The notes: generated by a model from the letters alone, not told the origin. A DNA stretch of 64,000 nucleotides from Bacillota bacterium (GCA_023439545.1 JAEXNT010000036.1:1-64000), one strand, 5' to 3'. Shown: positions 1-8,554, counted from the first letter of the stretch. Made by a program: numbers and translations.

Positions 1-1367
1 TATTCCCGCTCATTCATCGGTACATAATTCCTTTTAGGCTCGACGTTTTTGTACGCGGGACGTATTATCCTGCCGCCGTTTACAAGCTCCTCTATCCTGT
101 GGGCGCACCAGCCTGCCATCCTGCCTATCGCAAAGATGGGTGTGAACAGCTCGACAGGGATGTTCAGGAGGCTGTAAACAAAGCCGGAGTAAAAGTCGAC
201 GTTGGCGCACATGACCTTGCTGCTCCTCTTCTCCTGGAAGAATATTTCAGGAGCGAGCCTTTCGATGGTCGTATAGAGTCTGTACTCATCCTCGAGCCCT
301 TTCTCCTTCGACAGGGCTTCGGCTTTCTGTTTGAGCAGTATCGTCCTCGGATCCGAAAGTGTATATACGGCATGACCTATTCCATATATAAGGCCGCTGT
401 GGTCGAAAGCTTCCTTCCTCATTATTTTGGCCAGATAAGCCCCGACTTCCTCCTCGTCCCCCCAATTCTTCACATTGCTCTTTATTTCTTCCATCATGCC
501 CATTACCTTAAGGTTTGCTCCGCCGTGCTGCGGCCCCTTGAGGGACCCTATCGCGGCAGCGATGGCCGAGTAGGTATCGGTGCCTGTCGACGTGACCACA
601 TGGGCAACGAATGTTGAATTATTACCGCCGCCGTGTTCAGCGTGGAGCACAAGCGCCAGATCCAGCATTTCCGCTTCCGAAGCGGTATACGAGCTGTCGG
701 GGCGGATCATGTGAAGTATGTTTTCAGCAGTGCTGAGTTCCCTGGAAGGATTGTGGATATACAGGGAACGTCCATCGTAATAATGGGATTTTGCCTGATA
801 GCCGTAGGCCGCCATTGTAGGAAGCCTTGCAATCAGCTCTATGCACTGCCTTAATGTATTTTTCAGGCTTATGTCGTCCGGATTCGCATCGTATGAATAG
901 GAGGCCAATACGCCTCTGGCGAGCTTGTTCATAATATCCTGGCTGGGAGCCTTCATTATCATATCTTCCGTAAATCCGGCAGGAAGCGCCCGCAGCTCGC
1001 CAAGCAGATCCTGGAATTCCTCGAGCTCGGATCTGCTGGGAAGTCTCCCCACCAGGAGAAGATAGCAGCATTCTTCGAAGCCGAAACGTTTTTCACTCTG
1101 AAAGCCACGGACGAAATCGTTTATCTCCATCCCACGGTAAAGAAGACGGCCTTCTATCGGGACCTTCTCCTCCTCATCGAATATATAAGCCCTGACATCT
1201 CCGATCTCAGTCAGTCCGACGAGCACTCCCGTCCCGTCAGCATCGCGCAGCCCTCTTTTTACATTGTACTTTTTGTATAATTCCTGATCGATCTTGTCGT
1301 TTTCTTCAACGATAGCTCCAAGTTTGTCAATAAGTCTATCCTTTTCCTCGGTTTTCATCTTACCCAT
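1..1367 (-). CDS. gltA: Si-type citrate synthase (3' end beyond window)
   Basis: Condenses oxaloacetate with acetyl-CoA to citrate in the cytoplasm. About 455 residues are visible and the frame is still open at base 1, so only the extreme C-terminus is missing. Seen: the active-site His region HAEHGGGNNSTF, SLKGPQHGGAN, and the signature GIGHAVYTLSDPR, which fits the citrate synthase pattern ending in DPR. The ATG at 1367 follows GGAGAGGAG at good spacing. It lies 38 bases downstream of the GntR gene, on the same strand as aconitase and a second, unrelated citrate synthase candidate, so it is probably the last gene of that operon or has its own promoter in the short gap. A 2-methylcitrate synthase activity cannot be excluded from sequence, but the aconitase neighbour favours citrate. 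Confidence 0.93.
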   Translation of the reverse strand, partial: MGKMKTEEKDRLIDKLGAIVEENDKIDQELYKKYNVKRGLRDADGTGVLVGLTEIGDVRAYIFDEEEKVPIEGRLLYRGMEINDFVRGFQSEKRFGFEECCYLLLVGRLPSRSELEEFQDLLGELRALPAGFTEDMIMKAPSQDIMNKLARGVLASYSYDANPDDISLKNTLRQCIELIARLPTMAAYGYQAKSHYYDGRSLYIHNPSRELSTAENILHMIRPDSSYTASEAEMLDLALVLHAEHGGGNNSTFVAHVVTSTGTDTYSAIAAAIGSLKGPQHGGANLKVMGMMEEIKSNVKNWGDEEEVGAYLAKIMRKEAFDHSGLIYGIGHAVYTLSDPRTILLKQKAEALSKEKGLEDEYRLYTTIERLAPEIFFQEKRSSKVMCANVDFYSGFVYSLLNIPVELFTPIFAIGRMAGWCAHRIEELVNGGRIIRPAYKNVEPKRNYVPMNERE

Positions 1368-1405
1368 ACCGTTCACTCCTCTCCAAAACACCTGTCATAT
1401 CCGAC

Positions 1406-2107
1406 CTAGGTCGTTTTCAGTCTGAGCAGGTTGTTGCTGGCATTTCTGACATGTTCCGTCGCCAGTTTTTCAGCTTTATCCGCATCCTTTCCGGCTATGG
1501 CCTGCATAATGGCCTTATGCTCGTTAAGCACCTCCATCGCTCTTTGCGAGCTGCTCATCGATACCTTACGCGCTTTCTGCACATATTGGTGGAACGTGCT
1601 GAGCGTATGCATCAGCGGCTTGCTCTTACAAGCCCGGTAGATGATATCATGGAAACGCGTGTCAAGCTGGAGAAGGTGGCTGTTGTCGTTCCTTTCAGTG
1701 TAGAATTCTTCCAGTTCCAGTGATTCCTTGAGTTCCTCAAGTTCCTGTGGAGTGATTTTTTCAGCTGCCCATCTTGCGGCAAGACCCTCAATAAGCATCC
1801 TTATGGCATAAATATCCTGTGTGTCCTGAGCCGAAACACCTTTAACTATGACTCCCTTGTTCGGTATCGACTGTACAAGTCCTTCGAGTTCAAGCTGTCT
1901 GAGCGCCTCCCTTATCGGCGTCCTGCTTACCCCAAGTTCTTCAGAAAGCTTGGTTTCTATCAAATTGTCGCCCGGTTCATAAACTCCGTTCAGAATATCG
2001 TTCTGCAGTTGCGAGAATACGCGGCTTCTCAGTGATGACTGGGGGTCGGCGTCCGGATAATCCACTTTTTTCACTCCTTTGGATGTTTTAGAGGAAATCC
2101 GCGCCAT
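1406..2107 (-). CDS. GntR family regulator, FCD subfamily
   Basis: DNA-binding regulator: an N-terminal winged helix (about residues 25-90, with ELGVSRTPIREALRQLELEGLV typical of GntR; the recognition segment is VSRTPIREAL) and an all-helical FCD ligand domain. The FCD metal ligands can be picked out: Asp and His in LDTRFHDII, His in NEHKAI and His in TEHVRN. FCD domains usually bind a metal plus a small carboxylate, so citrate or a related acid is a reasonable guess for the effector. The start is uncertain: the ATG at 2107 has a distant ribosome site, whereas GTG at 2065 has AAAGGAG eight bases upstream and would give 219 residues. It sits between aconitase (25 bases upstream) and citrate synthase, so it probably controls this operon. 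Confidence 0.9.
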   Translation of the reverse strand: MARISSKTSKGVKKVDYPDADPQSSLRSRVFSQLQNDILNGVYEPGDNLIETKLSEELGVSRTPIREALRQLELEGLVQSIPNKGVIVKGVSAQDTQDIYAIRMLIEGLAARWAAEKITPQELEELKESLELEEFYTERNDNSHLLQLDTRFHDIIYRACKSKPLMHTLSTFHQYVQKARKVSMSSSQRAMEVLNEHKAIMQAIAGKDADKAEKLATEHVRNASNNLLRLKTT

Positions 2108-2132
2108 TGGCGCTAAACATCCTCTTTAGATG

Positions 2133-4061
2133 TTACTTGCTCTGCTTCCTGGTATAATTCAGCAGTCCGCCTGCCAGCATCATATCTTTCTGCCTGCCGG
2201 ACAATGCGGTAATTACCTTTATCTTCGTATTTTTTGTCTTGTTTGTCAGTACCAGTTCGTTTCCGGCTTTGACCTGTTCTACGGCATTTTCGAGCACCAG
2301 AACGTCACCCTGCCCAATCCTGTCATAATCCGCCTCGTCCGCGAACGTCATAGGCAATATGCCCGAGTTTATCAGATTCGCCATATGGATCCTTGCGAAG
2401 GATTTCGCCACAACTCCCTTAATACCGAGCTGGAGCGGGGCCAGAGCTGCGTGTTCGCGGCTTGAACCCTGTCCGTAATTGGAACCGCCTATAATGAAAC
2501 CTCCGCCGTTTTCCTGCGCGCGTTTCGGAAAGTCAGGATCACAAGGCGTCAGGCAGTATTCCGCAAGATAGGGTATATTGGACCTGTACGGCAGCAATTT
2601 GGCATTCGAAGGCATTATATGGTCCGTTGTAATGTTGTCGCCCACTTTTATCAGTGCGACACCCTCAACTTTTTCCGAAAGCTCCTTATTTATTGGGAAA
2701 GGCTTGATATTAGGACCTCTGACCACTTCGACATCATTGTTCTCCGGCGCAGGGTCCAAAACCATATTATCGTTGACAAAGAATTTGTCGGGCATTTTAA
2801 CTTCGGGCGCCTCGCCAAGCGTGCGCGGATCCGTCAGCACTCCGGCCAATGCGCTTACGGCTGCAGTTTCAGGGCTGACCAGATATACGCCGGCCGACTT
2901 GGTTCCGCTCCTGCCTTCGAAGTTTCTGTTGAAGGTCCTGAGAGATATCGCGTTTGTTGCGGGAGCCTGCCCCATGCCTATACAGGGACCGCAGGCGGAT
3001 TCAAGTATCCTCGCGCCGGCTGCTACCATATCAGCAAGGGCTCCCTCCTGTGCGAGCATTGTCAATACCTGCTTCGAACCGGGTGCGATAACAAGGCTGA
3101 CTCCGGGATTGACTGTCTTTCCCTTCAGTATACGCGCAACCTTTATCATGTCCATGTACGATGAATTGGTACAGCTGCCGATAGCTACCTGGTCGACCTT
3201 TATGGGCCCGATCTTCGATACTGCTTCCACATTATCCGGACTGTGAGGCTTTGCAGCCAGCGGTTCAAGACTGCCGAGATCTATTTCGACTTCTTCGTCA
3301 TAAACGGCGTCGGCGTCGGGAAGCAGCTCTGTCCAGTCGTTTTCTCTCCCCTGTGCCTTCAGGAATGCCTTCGTAACGGCATCGCTCGGGAAAATCGAGG
3401 TTGTTGCGCCCAGTTCGGCGCCCATGTTTGTGATCGTAGCCCTTTCGGGTACCGTCAATGTGGAAACGCCGTCGCCGGCATATTCTATTACCTTGCCTAC
3501 GCCGCCTTTTACGGTCAGAAGGCGCAGGACCTCCAGTATAACATCCTTTGCTGAAACCCAGGGTTTCAGTTTACCATGAAGAGCGACCCTGCATACCTTC
3601 GGCATCATCATATAATACGGTCCGCCGCCCATTGCAACTGCAACGTCCAGGCCGCCTGCGCCTATTGCGAGCATACCTATGCCGCCCCCCGTCGGCGTAT
3701 GGCTGTCAGAGCCGAGCAGCGTCTTGCCAGGTACGTCGAATCTTTCCAACTGCACCTGGTGGCAGATGCCGTTTCCGGGGCGCGAAAAGTATATGCCGTG
3801 TTTTGAAGTTACTGTCTGGATATATTTGTGGTCATCAGCATTTTCGAAACCCGCCTGCAGTGTGTTATGATCGATATAAGCCACCGATTTTTCGGTTTTT
3901 ACCCTCGGTATGCCTATGGCCTCAAATTGCAGATATGCCATAGTTCCGGTGGAATCCTGCGTCAGCGTCTGATCGATCCTGATCGAGATCTCACTCCCGG
4001 GCGTCATCTCACCGCTGATCAGGTGGTTTTTGATTATTTTCTGTGCCAGATTCAAACCCAT
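2133..4061 (-). CDS. Aconitate hydratase (Aquifex-type, ~640 aa)
   Basis: Interconverts citrate and isocitrate through cis-aconitate using a [4Fe-4S] cluster. The 642-residue length matches the short bacterial 'Aquifex type' rather than the ~900-residue AcnA/AcnB forms. Cluster cysteines are visible in GSCTNSS and SACGPCIGMG. The N-terminal part carries GSDSHTPTGGGIGMLAIGAG, and the C-terminal swivel domain has TDHIMPSNAK and GSNYGQGSSREHAALAP, the substrate-binding serine/arginine region. It lies 57 bases after the Re-type citrate synthase candidate and 25 bases before the GntR gene, clearly one operon. No isocitrate dehydrogenase is in view. Homoaconitase or isopropylmalate isomerase is less likely given the fused swivel domain and the citrate synthase neighbours. 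Confidence 0.93.
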   Translation of the reverse strand: MGLNLAQKIIKNHLISGEMTPGSEISIRIDQTLTQDSTGTMAYLQFEAIGIPRVKTEKSVAYIDHNTLQAGFENADDHKYIQTVTSKHGIYFSRPGNGICHQVQLERFDVPGKTLLGSDSHTPTGGGIGMLAIGAGGLDVAVAMGGGPYYMMMPKVCRVALHGKLKPWVSAKDVILEVLRLLTVKGGVGKVIEYAGDGVSTLTVPERATITNMGAELGATTSIFPSDAVTKAFLKAQGRENDWTELLPDADAVYDEEVEIDLGSLEPLAAKPHSPDNVEAVSKIGPIKVDQVAIGSCTNSSYMDMIKVARILKGKTVNPGVSLVIAPGSKQVLTMLAQEGALADMVAAGARILESACGPCIGMGQAPATNAISLRTFNRNFEGRSGTKSAGVYLVSPETAAVSALAGVLTDPRTLGEAPEVKMPDKFFVNDNMVLDPAPENNDVEVVRGPNIKPFPINKELSEKVEGVALIKVGDNITTDHIMPSNAKLLPYRSNIPYLAEYCLTPCDPDFPKRAQENGGGFIIGGSNYGQGSSREHAALAPLQLGIKGVVAKSFARIHMANLINSGILPMTFADEADYDRIGQGDVLVLENAVEQVKAGNELVLTNKTKNTKIKVITALSGRQKDMMLAGGLLNYTRKQSK

Positions 4062-4118
4062 TTCAATTCCTCCAAATAATAAGTATAGTTTGCGGCAGTC
4101 CGCAGCACATAGTATTGT

Positions 4119-5507
4119 TTACAGTACCAGGTCGTATATTTCGGGCGCCAGCATTTTGATAGCCTCTTCAAGTTCATTATCGCTCAAGGCTGTAACCCTG
4201 CCGTTTTTATATTGTGCATCAACCCATTCCTTAAGCCTCGATACCTTTTCGTCTTTCTTGTCCAGCCTCTTGCTGCCGGAAAATCCGAAGTATCCGTTGA
4301 TCCAGTGAGCTATGCCGGCTGTGCCGGAGGTCTGGTTGATCGACACGCCCACAGGCCTGTTCAGCAGCTTGCCCGTATCGAAAATATTGTAAATCTCCTC
4401 GTCCTTCAACAGGCCATCCGCATGGATGCCCGCCTGCGTAACGTTGAAATACCTGCCGACGAAGGGCGTTCTCGGCGGTATCTGGTAATCGAGTTCCTTT
4501 TCATAGAAATCCGCGATTTCCGTGATCATCGTAGTATCCATTCCGTCCGTCGTGCCCCTGAGCTGGGCGTACTCTATAACCATGGCTTCAAGCGGCGTAT
4601 TTCCTGTCCTTTCGCCTATGCCGAGCAGAGAACAGTTTACGCTCGAAGCGCCATACATCCACGCACTCGCCGAGTTCGAGACGGATTTGTAAAAGTCGTT
4701 GTGTCCGTGCCATTCGAGCAGCTCGCTCGGAAAACCCGCGTGATGCCTAAGGCCGTAAATGATCCCCGGTACGCTCCTTGGCAGCGCTGCGCCCGGGTAG
4801 GAAACGCCATACCCCATCGTATCGCATGCCCTCAGTTTTACCGGTATTCCGCTGTCCTCGCTCAGCTTGCGCAGTTCCAGAGCGAAAGGCACAACGAAAC
4901 CATAGAAGTCAGCCCTCGTTATGTCCTCCAAGTGGCAGCGCGGCCTTATACCTACCTCCATAGCGCTTTTTACGATGCCCAAATAATGATCGAGCGCCTG
5001 TTTCCTCGTCATATTGAGCTTTTTAAAAATATGATAATCGGAGCAGCTTACAAGTATGCCGCTTTCCTTCATGCCCATGTTCTTTGCAAGCTGGAAGTCG
5101 TTCTTCGTCGCCCTGATCCAGCTGGTCACCTCGGGATATTCGTAACCTCTTTCCTGGCATTTATAAACCGCTTCCTTGTCTCTGTCGCTGTACAGGAAAA
5201 ACTCGCACTGGCGGATGATCCCATTGGGTCCGCCCAGCTTGTGCAGCATATCATATAAATGGACGATCTGTTCAACCGTATACGGCGCTCTTGACTGCTG
5301 ACCATCCCTGAAGGTCGTGTCAGTTATCCATATCTCATCGGCCGGATACATTGGCACACGTCTATGATTGAAAGCGCACTTCGGAATTTCATCATAACTG
5401 AAAATTTCTCTATAGAGATTGGGAGTCGCAACATCCTGCAATGAGTAGCGATATTGCGTCTGTTCAAGAGTATTGGTCTTCTTGTTGAATTCCAGCATAT
5501 CTATCAC
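4119..5507 (-). CDS. DRE-TIM acyltransferase, probable Re-type citrate synthase
   Basis: A 462-residue member of the DRE-TIM metallolyase family that contains isopropylmalate, homocitrate and Re-citrate synthases. Seen: the barrel start TDTTFRDGQQSR (family DTTxRDGxQ), metal-binding HxH in EWHGHNDF, and GIGERTGNTPLEAM. It lacks the long leucine-binding regulatory domain of LeuA. Known: clostridia such as C. kluyveri make citrate with a Re-stereospecific enzyme from this family, unrelated to the Si enzyme. Inference: placement directly upstream of aconitase makes Re-citrate synthase the best call. Homocitrate synthase (feeding a homoaconitase-like enzyme) is the main alternative. It is first in the operon, with a promoter and palindromic operator about 70-100 bases upstream. 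Confidence 0.75.
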   Translation of the reverse strand: MIDMLEFNKKTNTLEQTQYRYSLQDVATPNLYREIFSYDEIPKCAFNHRRVPMYPADEIWITDTTFRDGQQSRAPYTVEQIVHLYDMLHKLGGPNGIIRQCEFFLYSDRDKEAVYKCQERGYEYPEVTSWIRATKNDFQLAKNMGMKESGILVSCSDYHIFKKLNMTRKQALDHYLGIVKSAMEVGIRPRCHLEDITRADFYGFVVPFALELRKLSEDSGIPVKLRACDTMGYGVSYPGAALPRSVPGIIYGLRHHAGFPSELLEWHGHNDFYKSVSNSASAWMYGASSVNCSLLGIGERTGNTPLEAMVIEYAQLRGTTDGMDTTMITEIADFYEKELDYQIPPRTPFVGRYFNVTQAGIHADGLLKDEEIYNIFDTGKLLNRPVGVSINQTSGTAGIAHWINGYFGFSGSKRLDKKDEKVSRLKEWVDAQYKNGRVTALSDNELEEAIKMLAPEIYDLVL

Positions 5508-5575
5508 CCTGACCTGTCACAAAATAATTTTTGCAATTTCATATGATGCAACTTGCAATTTTGTATGTTTGTATT

Positions 5576-5604
5576 ATTGTATACAATTATACAGTCAGTG
5601 TCAA
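5576..5604 (-). promoter_or_regulatory. Sigma-A promoter of the citrate operon with palindromic operator
   Basis: On the minus strand TTGACA (5604-5599) and TACAAT (5581-5576) are separated by exactly 17 bases. The -10 box is half of a perfect 12-base palindrome, ATTGTATACAAT (5576-5587). TTGTATACAA-like palindromes are typical GntR/FCD operators, so a repressor bound here would block RNA polymerase. The operon encodes a GntR/FCD protein, which suggests autoregulation. Confidence 0.7.
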
Positions 5605-5719
5605 TCAGGTTCCATAGAAAATTTCCGCTTAAATTTCTACCTTGATCTGTCATAAAACCCAACTCATCAAAGCGAAAAACAATTGAATTTCTTTCATTTT
5701 AGTAAAAAGCAGAAGGATT

Positions 5720-5749
5720 TTGACAAATTTTATCGAAGTAAGATATATG
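5720..5749 (+). promoter_or_regulatory. Probable sigma-A promoter of the chemoreceptor gene
   Basis: TTGACA at 5720-5725 is followed after 18 bases by TATATG (5744-5749), or after 17 by ATATAT. No SigD-type TAAA/GCCGATAA promoter, often used for chemotaxis genes, is visible in this gap. The -10 box is imperfect, so the call is tentative. Confidence 0.45.
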
Positions 5750-5777
5750 CATAAATGCAGAGGAGGAAGGATTGTCG

Positions 5778-7004
5778 ATGAAAAATAGAATGCATATGAT
5801 TGCCACAATTGTATCCGGACTTGTCATGAGCGTGATTTACTTTTTATTTGCCAGAGATTGGTACGTAATACTGGTATTTCTCACTGCAATCGTGACCTCG
5901 CAAGTCATGAGGGTAACAAATGGCATAATGGTCAAAAAGCTTGCCGGAAATTTTGAAACAGAACTCGAACCAGTGAAAGGCGGCGACTATTCCAAATTCC
6001 TTCAGCCAAGCAAATTCGGTGTATTGGCCGGACTCGCTTCGGTGCTAAACGCGGTATTGAGCGATATCCGTGCGTTGGTGGACAGCTTCTTCACACTTTC
6101 CATTTCAATAATACAGGCTTCAAGAAAAGTAGGCACAACAGCAAGTCAGGCAGCCGCATCCATCACCGAGATCTCCAAAACGGTAGATGAGATAGCAAAA
6201 GGCGCGTCAGACCAGGCACAGGATGCGCAGCACGGCGTTCAGCTCGTGGACAAGCTGTCGGAGCAGATCAATTTTGTCTATCAGAGTTATGGCAGCGTTA
6301 TGGACGAGACCAACAACATAAACGGCTTGAACAACGTCGGCATGGAGTCGGTAAGCATACTCCGCCGTAAATCACAGGAGAACTACAATTCGACTGAAAA
6401 GATTTTCTCCGTGGTTGAAAACCTCACCAATACTACAAAGAACATAGGCATGTTCGTACAGTCGATCGAAGATATAGCGGAACAGACCAACATGCTCGCA
6501 TTGAACGCCGCTATCGAGGCCGCAAGGGCAGGCGATGCAGGCAAAGGCTTCGCGGTGGTCGCGGAAGAGGTCAGGAAGCTCGCTGACCAGAGCAGGCAGT
6601 CGACTGAGGAGATCGCGCACCTGATGGAGAACATCAGCGAGGAATCCCAGCACGCAATTGAGGCTATGGAACTGATGAAGAAGGTTTCACTGGAGCAGAA
6701 CGACGCCGTTGACAGCACTAATAAAGCTTTTGGAGATATAGCAAACGGCATCGAGACCATCGTGAGGAAGATAAAGGACGTCAACGAGGCTGTTTCAGGT
6801 ATGCAGAACGATAAGGACGCTGTTATCAACGCAATAGAGAATATTTCTTCCGTATCCGAGGAAACGGCGGCGTCGAGCCAGCAGGTCGCAGCCACCACCG
6901 AGCAGCAGCTCAAGGAGATCGACGACATGAAGGTTGCCGCCGAACAGCTAAACGAACTCGTACAGGAGCTCGACAAGAAGCTTAAGAAGTTCAAGATCAG
7001 ATAA
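5778..7004 (+). CDS. Methyl-accepting chemotaxis protein without extracellular sensor domain
   Basis: Signal transducer feeding CheA/CheW. Two closely spaced hydrophobic segments occupy residues about 4-50 with almost no external loop; there is no Cache or 4HB sensor domain and no clear HAMP. The rest is a long coiled-coil cytoplasmic domain with the highly conserved hairpin tip: EDIAEQTNMLALNAAIEAAR followed by AGDAGKGFAVVAEEVRKLAD. It probably senses a membrane or intracellular signal. Start choice: ATG at 5778 lies six bases after AAGGA. A TTG at 5772 is closer to AGGAGG and would add two residues. It is monocistronic, with a long inverted repeat right after the stop. No che genes are nearby, so it is an orphan receptor. 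Confidence 0.92.
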   Translation: MKNRMHMIATIVSGLVMSVIYFLFARDWYVILVFLTAIVTSQVMRVTNGIMVKKLAGNFETELEPVKGGDYSKFLQPSKFGVLAGLASVLNAVLSDIRALVDSFFTLSISIIQASRKVGTTASQAAASITEISKTVDEIAKGASDQAQDAQHGVQLVDKLSEQINFVYQSYGSVMDETNNINGLNNVGMESVSILRRKSQENYNSTEKIFSVVENLTNTTKNIGMFVQSIEDIAEQTNMLALNAAIEAARAGDAGKGFAVVAEEVRKLADQSRQSTEEIAHLMENISEESQHAIEAMELMKKVSLEQNDAVDSTNKAFGDIANGIETIVRKIKDVNEAVSGMQNDKDAVINAIENISSVSEETAASSQQVAATTEQQLKEIDDMKVAAEQLNELVQELDKKLKKFKIR

Positions 7005-7009
7005 AAAGA

Positions 7010-7071
7010 TTGAAACAGAGGGACGGTTCTTTGAACCGTCCCTCTGTTTCAAAGAACCGTCCCCCTGTTTC
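7010..7071. repeat. GGGACGGTTC-family inverted repeat plus extra half copy
   Basis: A perfect hairpin: GAAACAGAGGGACGGTTC (7012-7029), a three-base loop, and its exact complement (7033-7050), with two further pairing bases outside. A third arm (7054-7071) repeats the right arm with one change. Related copies occur at 23708 and 27283 in this window. On the minus strand the hairpin is followed by AATCTTTTT, so it may also terminate the convergent MBL transcript. The element family is common in clostridial genomes; a link to REP-associated transposases is only a guess. Confidence 0.85.
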
Positions 7072-7088
7072 AATCCCTTTGCTTCGTT

Positions 7089-7820
7089 TTAAATCTTATA
7101 GCATTTCATTATTTCAGCAGCCTCGGCGCCGGCAAAATTCCGCCGCGCTTCATCAAGCAAATCGTTCACGTCATAATCGGGCCAAAAATGTGTGAGGAGA
7201 AGTCTCCGGGCGCCGGCCATCGATGCCGCAGCGCCGCACTGAGCAGCCGACATGTGCGGAGAGGTTGGCGAAAGATCCTTTTCCAGCATCCCGGCATCGA
7301 GCATCACCAGATCCGCATCCTTCGCAAATCTGACTATTTCATCTGTCCAGGACGTATCCCCGGAAAAAACAAACTTTCTGCCGCCGCATACTGCAGCTAC
7401 GGCATAGTCCATAGCCGGGTGTTTCATACCGGCGAAGGTCATCGTTATATCCCCGATTTCAAGTACCATATCACTTGAAATCGTTTTGAGTTCGAAGGCA
7501 TCTTTTACATCGAGTCTCGCATATTCATCAGCAGGCTCGGGGGGCGCATATACCCTTATGAGGCGATCGAACTGCCCGCGCGCCCTCTTTATCTGTACTG
7601 CGTATTTCAACACATGCATGTCGGAAACATGGTCATTGTGAAGATGTGTCAGTATAATAGCGTCAAGCTTTTCAAGACCGGTCAGCTTCTGAAGGTTGCT
7701 CAACGTTCCATTGCCGCAGTCGATCATGATATTGGTCGTTCCGCTTGTCAGCAGATAGCCTGAACAGGCGCCGCCCGCAGAAGGAAAAGGTCCGTTGTTC
7801 CCTAAAACCGTAAGTTTCAC
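7089..7820 (-). CDS. MBL-fold metal-dependent hydrolase (RNase Z-like)
   Basis: Metallo-beta-lactamase fold protein of 243 residues. The metal-binding motif HLHNDH lies at about residues 60-65, with further ligands in FSGDTSW (Asp) and LLTHFWPD (His). Its length and the N-terminal MKLTVLGNNGPFP resemble RNase Z/ElaC-like and PhnP-like proteins, but the exosite arm of tRNase Z is not obvious, so the substrate is unknown. It starts 33 bases after the ECF S component and is probably co-transcribed with it. The stop is close to the GGGACGGTTC hairpin, which could end transcription. Cytoplasmic; no signal peptide. Confidence 0.85.
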   Translation of the reverse strand: MKLTVLGNNGPFPSAGGACSGYLLTSGTTNIMIDCGNGTLSNLQKLTGLEKLDAIILTHLHNDHVSDMHVLKYAVQIKRARGQFDRLIRVYAPPEPADEYARLDVKDAFELKTISSDMVLEIGDITMTFAGMKHPAMDYAVAAVCGGRKFVFSGDTSWTDEIVRFAKDADLVMLDAGMLEKDLSPTSPHMSAAQCGAAASMAGARRLLLTHFWPDYDVNDLLDEARRNFAGAEAAEIMKCYKI

Positions 7821-7853
7821 CTGTCATACCTCCATACGCATTTATTTCCGCCA

Positions 7854-8417
7854 TTACTTATTGTTTTTCAAAACACCTGCGCCGGCATTGTTCAGCAGCA
7901 ATACAAGCACGTATCCCAGGATCGCGCTCAGCGCGCCCTGCGTCAGATTCGCCGGAAGCTCCGCCGCGGCTGCAGTCAGTCCGAAAGCACTGTCAAACAA
8001 GGAAAGAACAAAAGCCTCTCCTGAGAAATAGCCCGCGACCATTATCAGGGCGCCGACGATCAACGCAATTATGAGGTTCATATTGAACGGAGAAGTGCGT
8101 CTGGTCTCAAGATAATCCCTGCGGTATTTGGCTGCAATAAGCCCGACAACCAGCCCTTCTATGCCTTTGACCACAAGAGTTATAGGAGCGAAAATAAGCG
8201 CGCTGGCCGCCATATCTGCGAATGCCGAGCCTATCCCGCCCGCAATCATTCCGCCTACCGGTCCGATAAATACTGCAGCCAGCATTATAACCGCATCGCC
8301 AAGGTTGAAATATCCGCCCGGCAGAGGGGTAGGTATCCTGGTAAAGTATGTAGCCAAAAATACAAGTGCAATAAAAAGCCCGCTAAGTACCAATTTCCTA
8401 ACCAGATTGTTTTTCAT
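7854..8417 (-). CDS. ECF transporter substrate-binding (S) component
   Basis: A 187-residue integral membrane protein with about six hydrophobic helices. The N-terminal MKNNLVRKLVLSGLFIALVF and the segment PGGYFNLGDAVIMLAAVF are typical of S components (RibU/PanT/YpaA-like), which capture a vitamin and dock on the shared EcfA-EcfA'-EcfT module. No ECF module is in the window, so this is a group II (solitary) S component. Substrate cannot be assigned: no riboflavin, thiamine or other riboswitch was seen upstream. Instead a consensus promoter with a 7-1-7 palindrome of the Fur/PerR kind precedes it, which hints at metal- or peroxide-responsive control. Confidence 0.85.
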   Translation of the reverse strand: MKNNLVRKLVLSGLFIALVFLATYFTRIPTPLPGGYFNLGDAVIMLAAVFIGPVGGMIAGGIGSAFADMAASALIFAPITLVVKGIEGLVVGLIAAKYRRDYLETRRTSPFNMNLIIALIVGALIMVAGYFSGEAFVLSLFDSAFGLTAAAAELPANLTQGALSAILGYVLVLLLNNAGAGVLKNNK

Positions 8418-8486
8418 CGCGATTCCCCCAAGTTTTGCAATTTATTTCTACCAACCTATGATTTGCTATAATTACGCAAAAAATAA

Positions 8487-8523
8487 TTAGAATTATTCTA
8501 AGTTTATTGTAACGCATTGTCAA
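8487..8523 (-). promoter_or_regulatory. Promoter of the ECF-S/MBL operon with Fur/PerR-like 7-1-7 palindrome
   Basis: Minus strand: TTGACA (8523-8518), 17-base spacer, TAGAAT (8500-8495). The -10 box lies inside TTAGAAT-A-ATTCTAA (8501-8487), a perfect seven-one-seven inverted repeat. This is the architecture of Fur-family operators and differs from the PerR box TTATAATnATTATAA at one symmetric position per arm. Confidence 0.6.
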
Positions 8524-8554
8524 TACTCAGAGTACATAAGTTATTACCCTTATG

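Noticed and set aside
2578..3246. Long plus-strand open frame opposite aconitase
   Set aside because: Antisense shadow of a strongly conserved gene; no family features and no ribosome site.
4212..5258. 348-codon plus-strand open frame opposite the DRE-TIM synthase
   Set aside because: Low-complexity Arg/His-rich translation typical of an antisense shadow; the minus-strand gene has all catalytic motifs.
6383..6994. 203-codon minus-strand frame opposite the chemoreceptor
   Set aside because: Ser/Ala/Cys-rich antisense translation of a coiled coil; no start signal.
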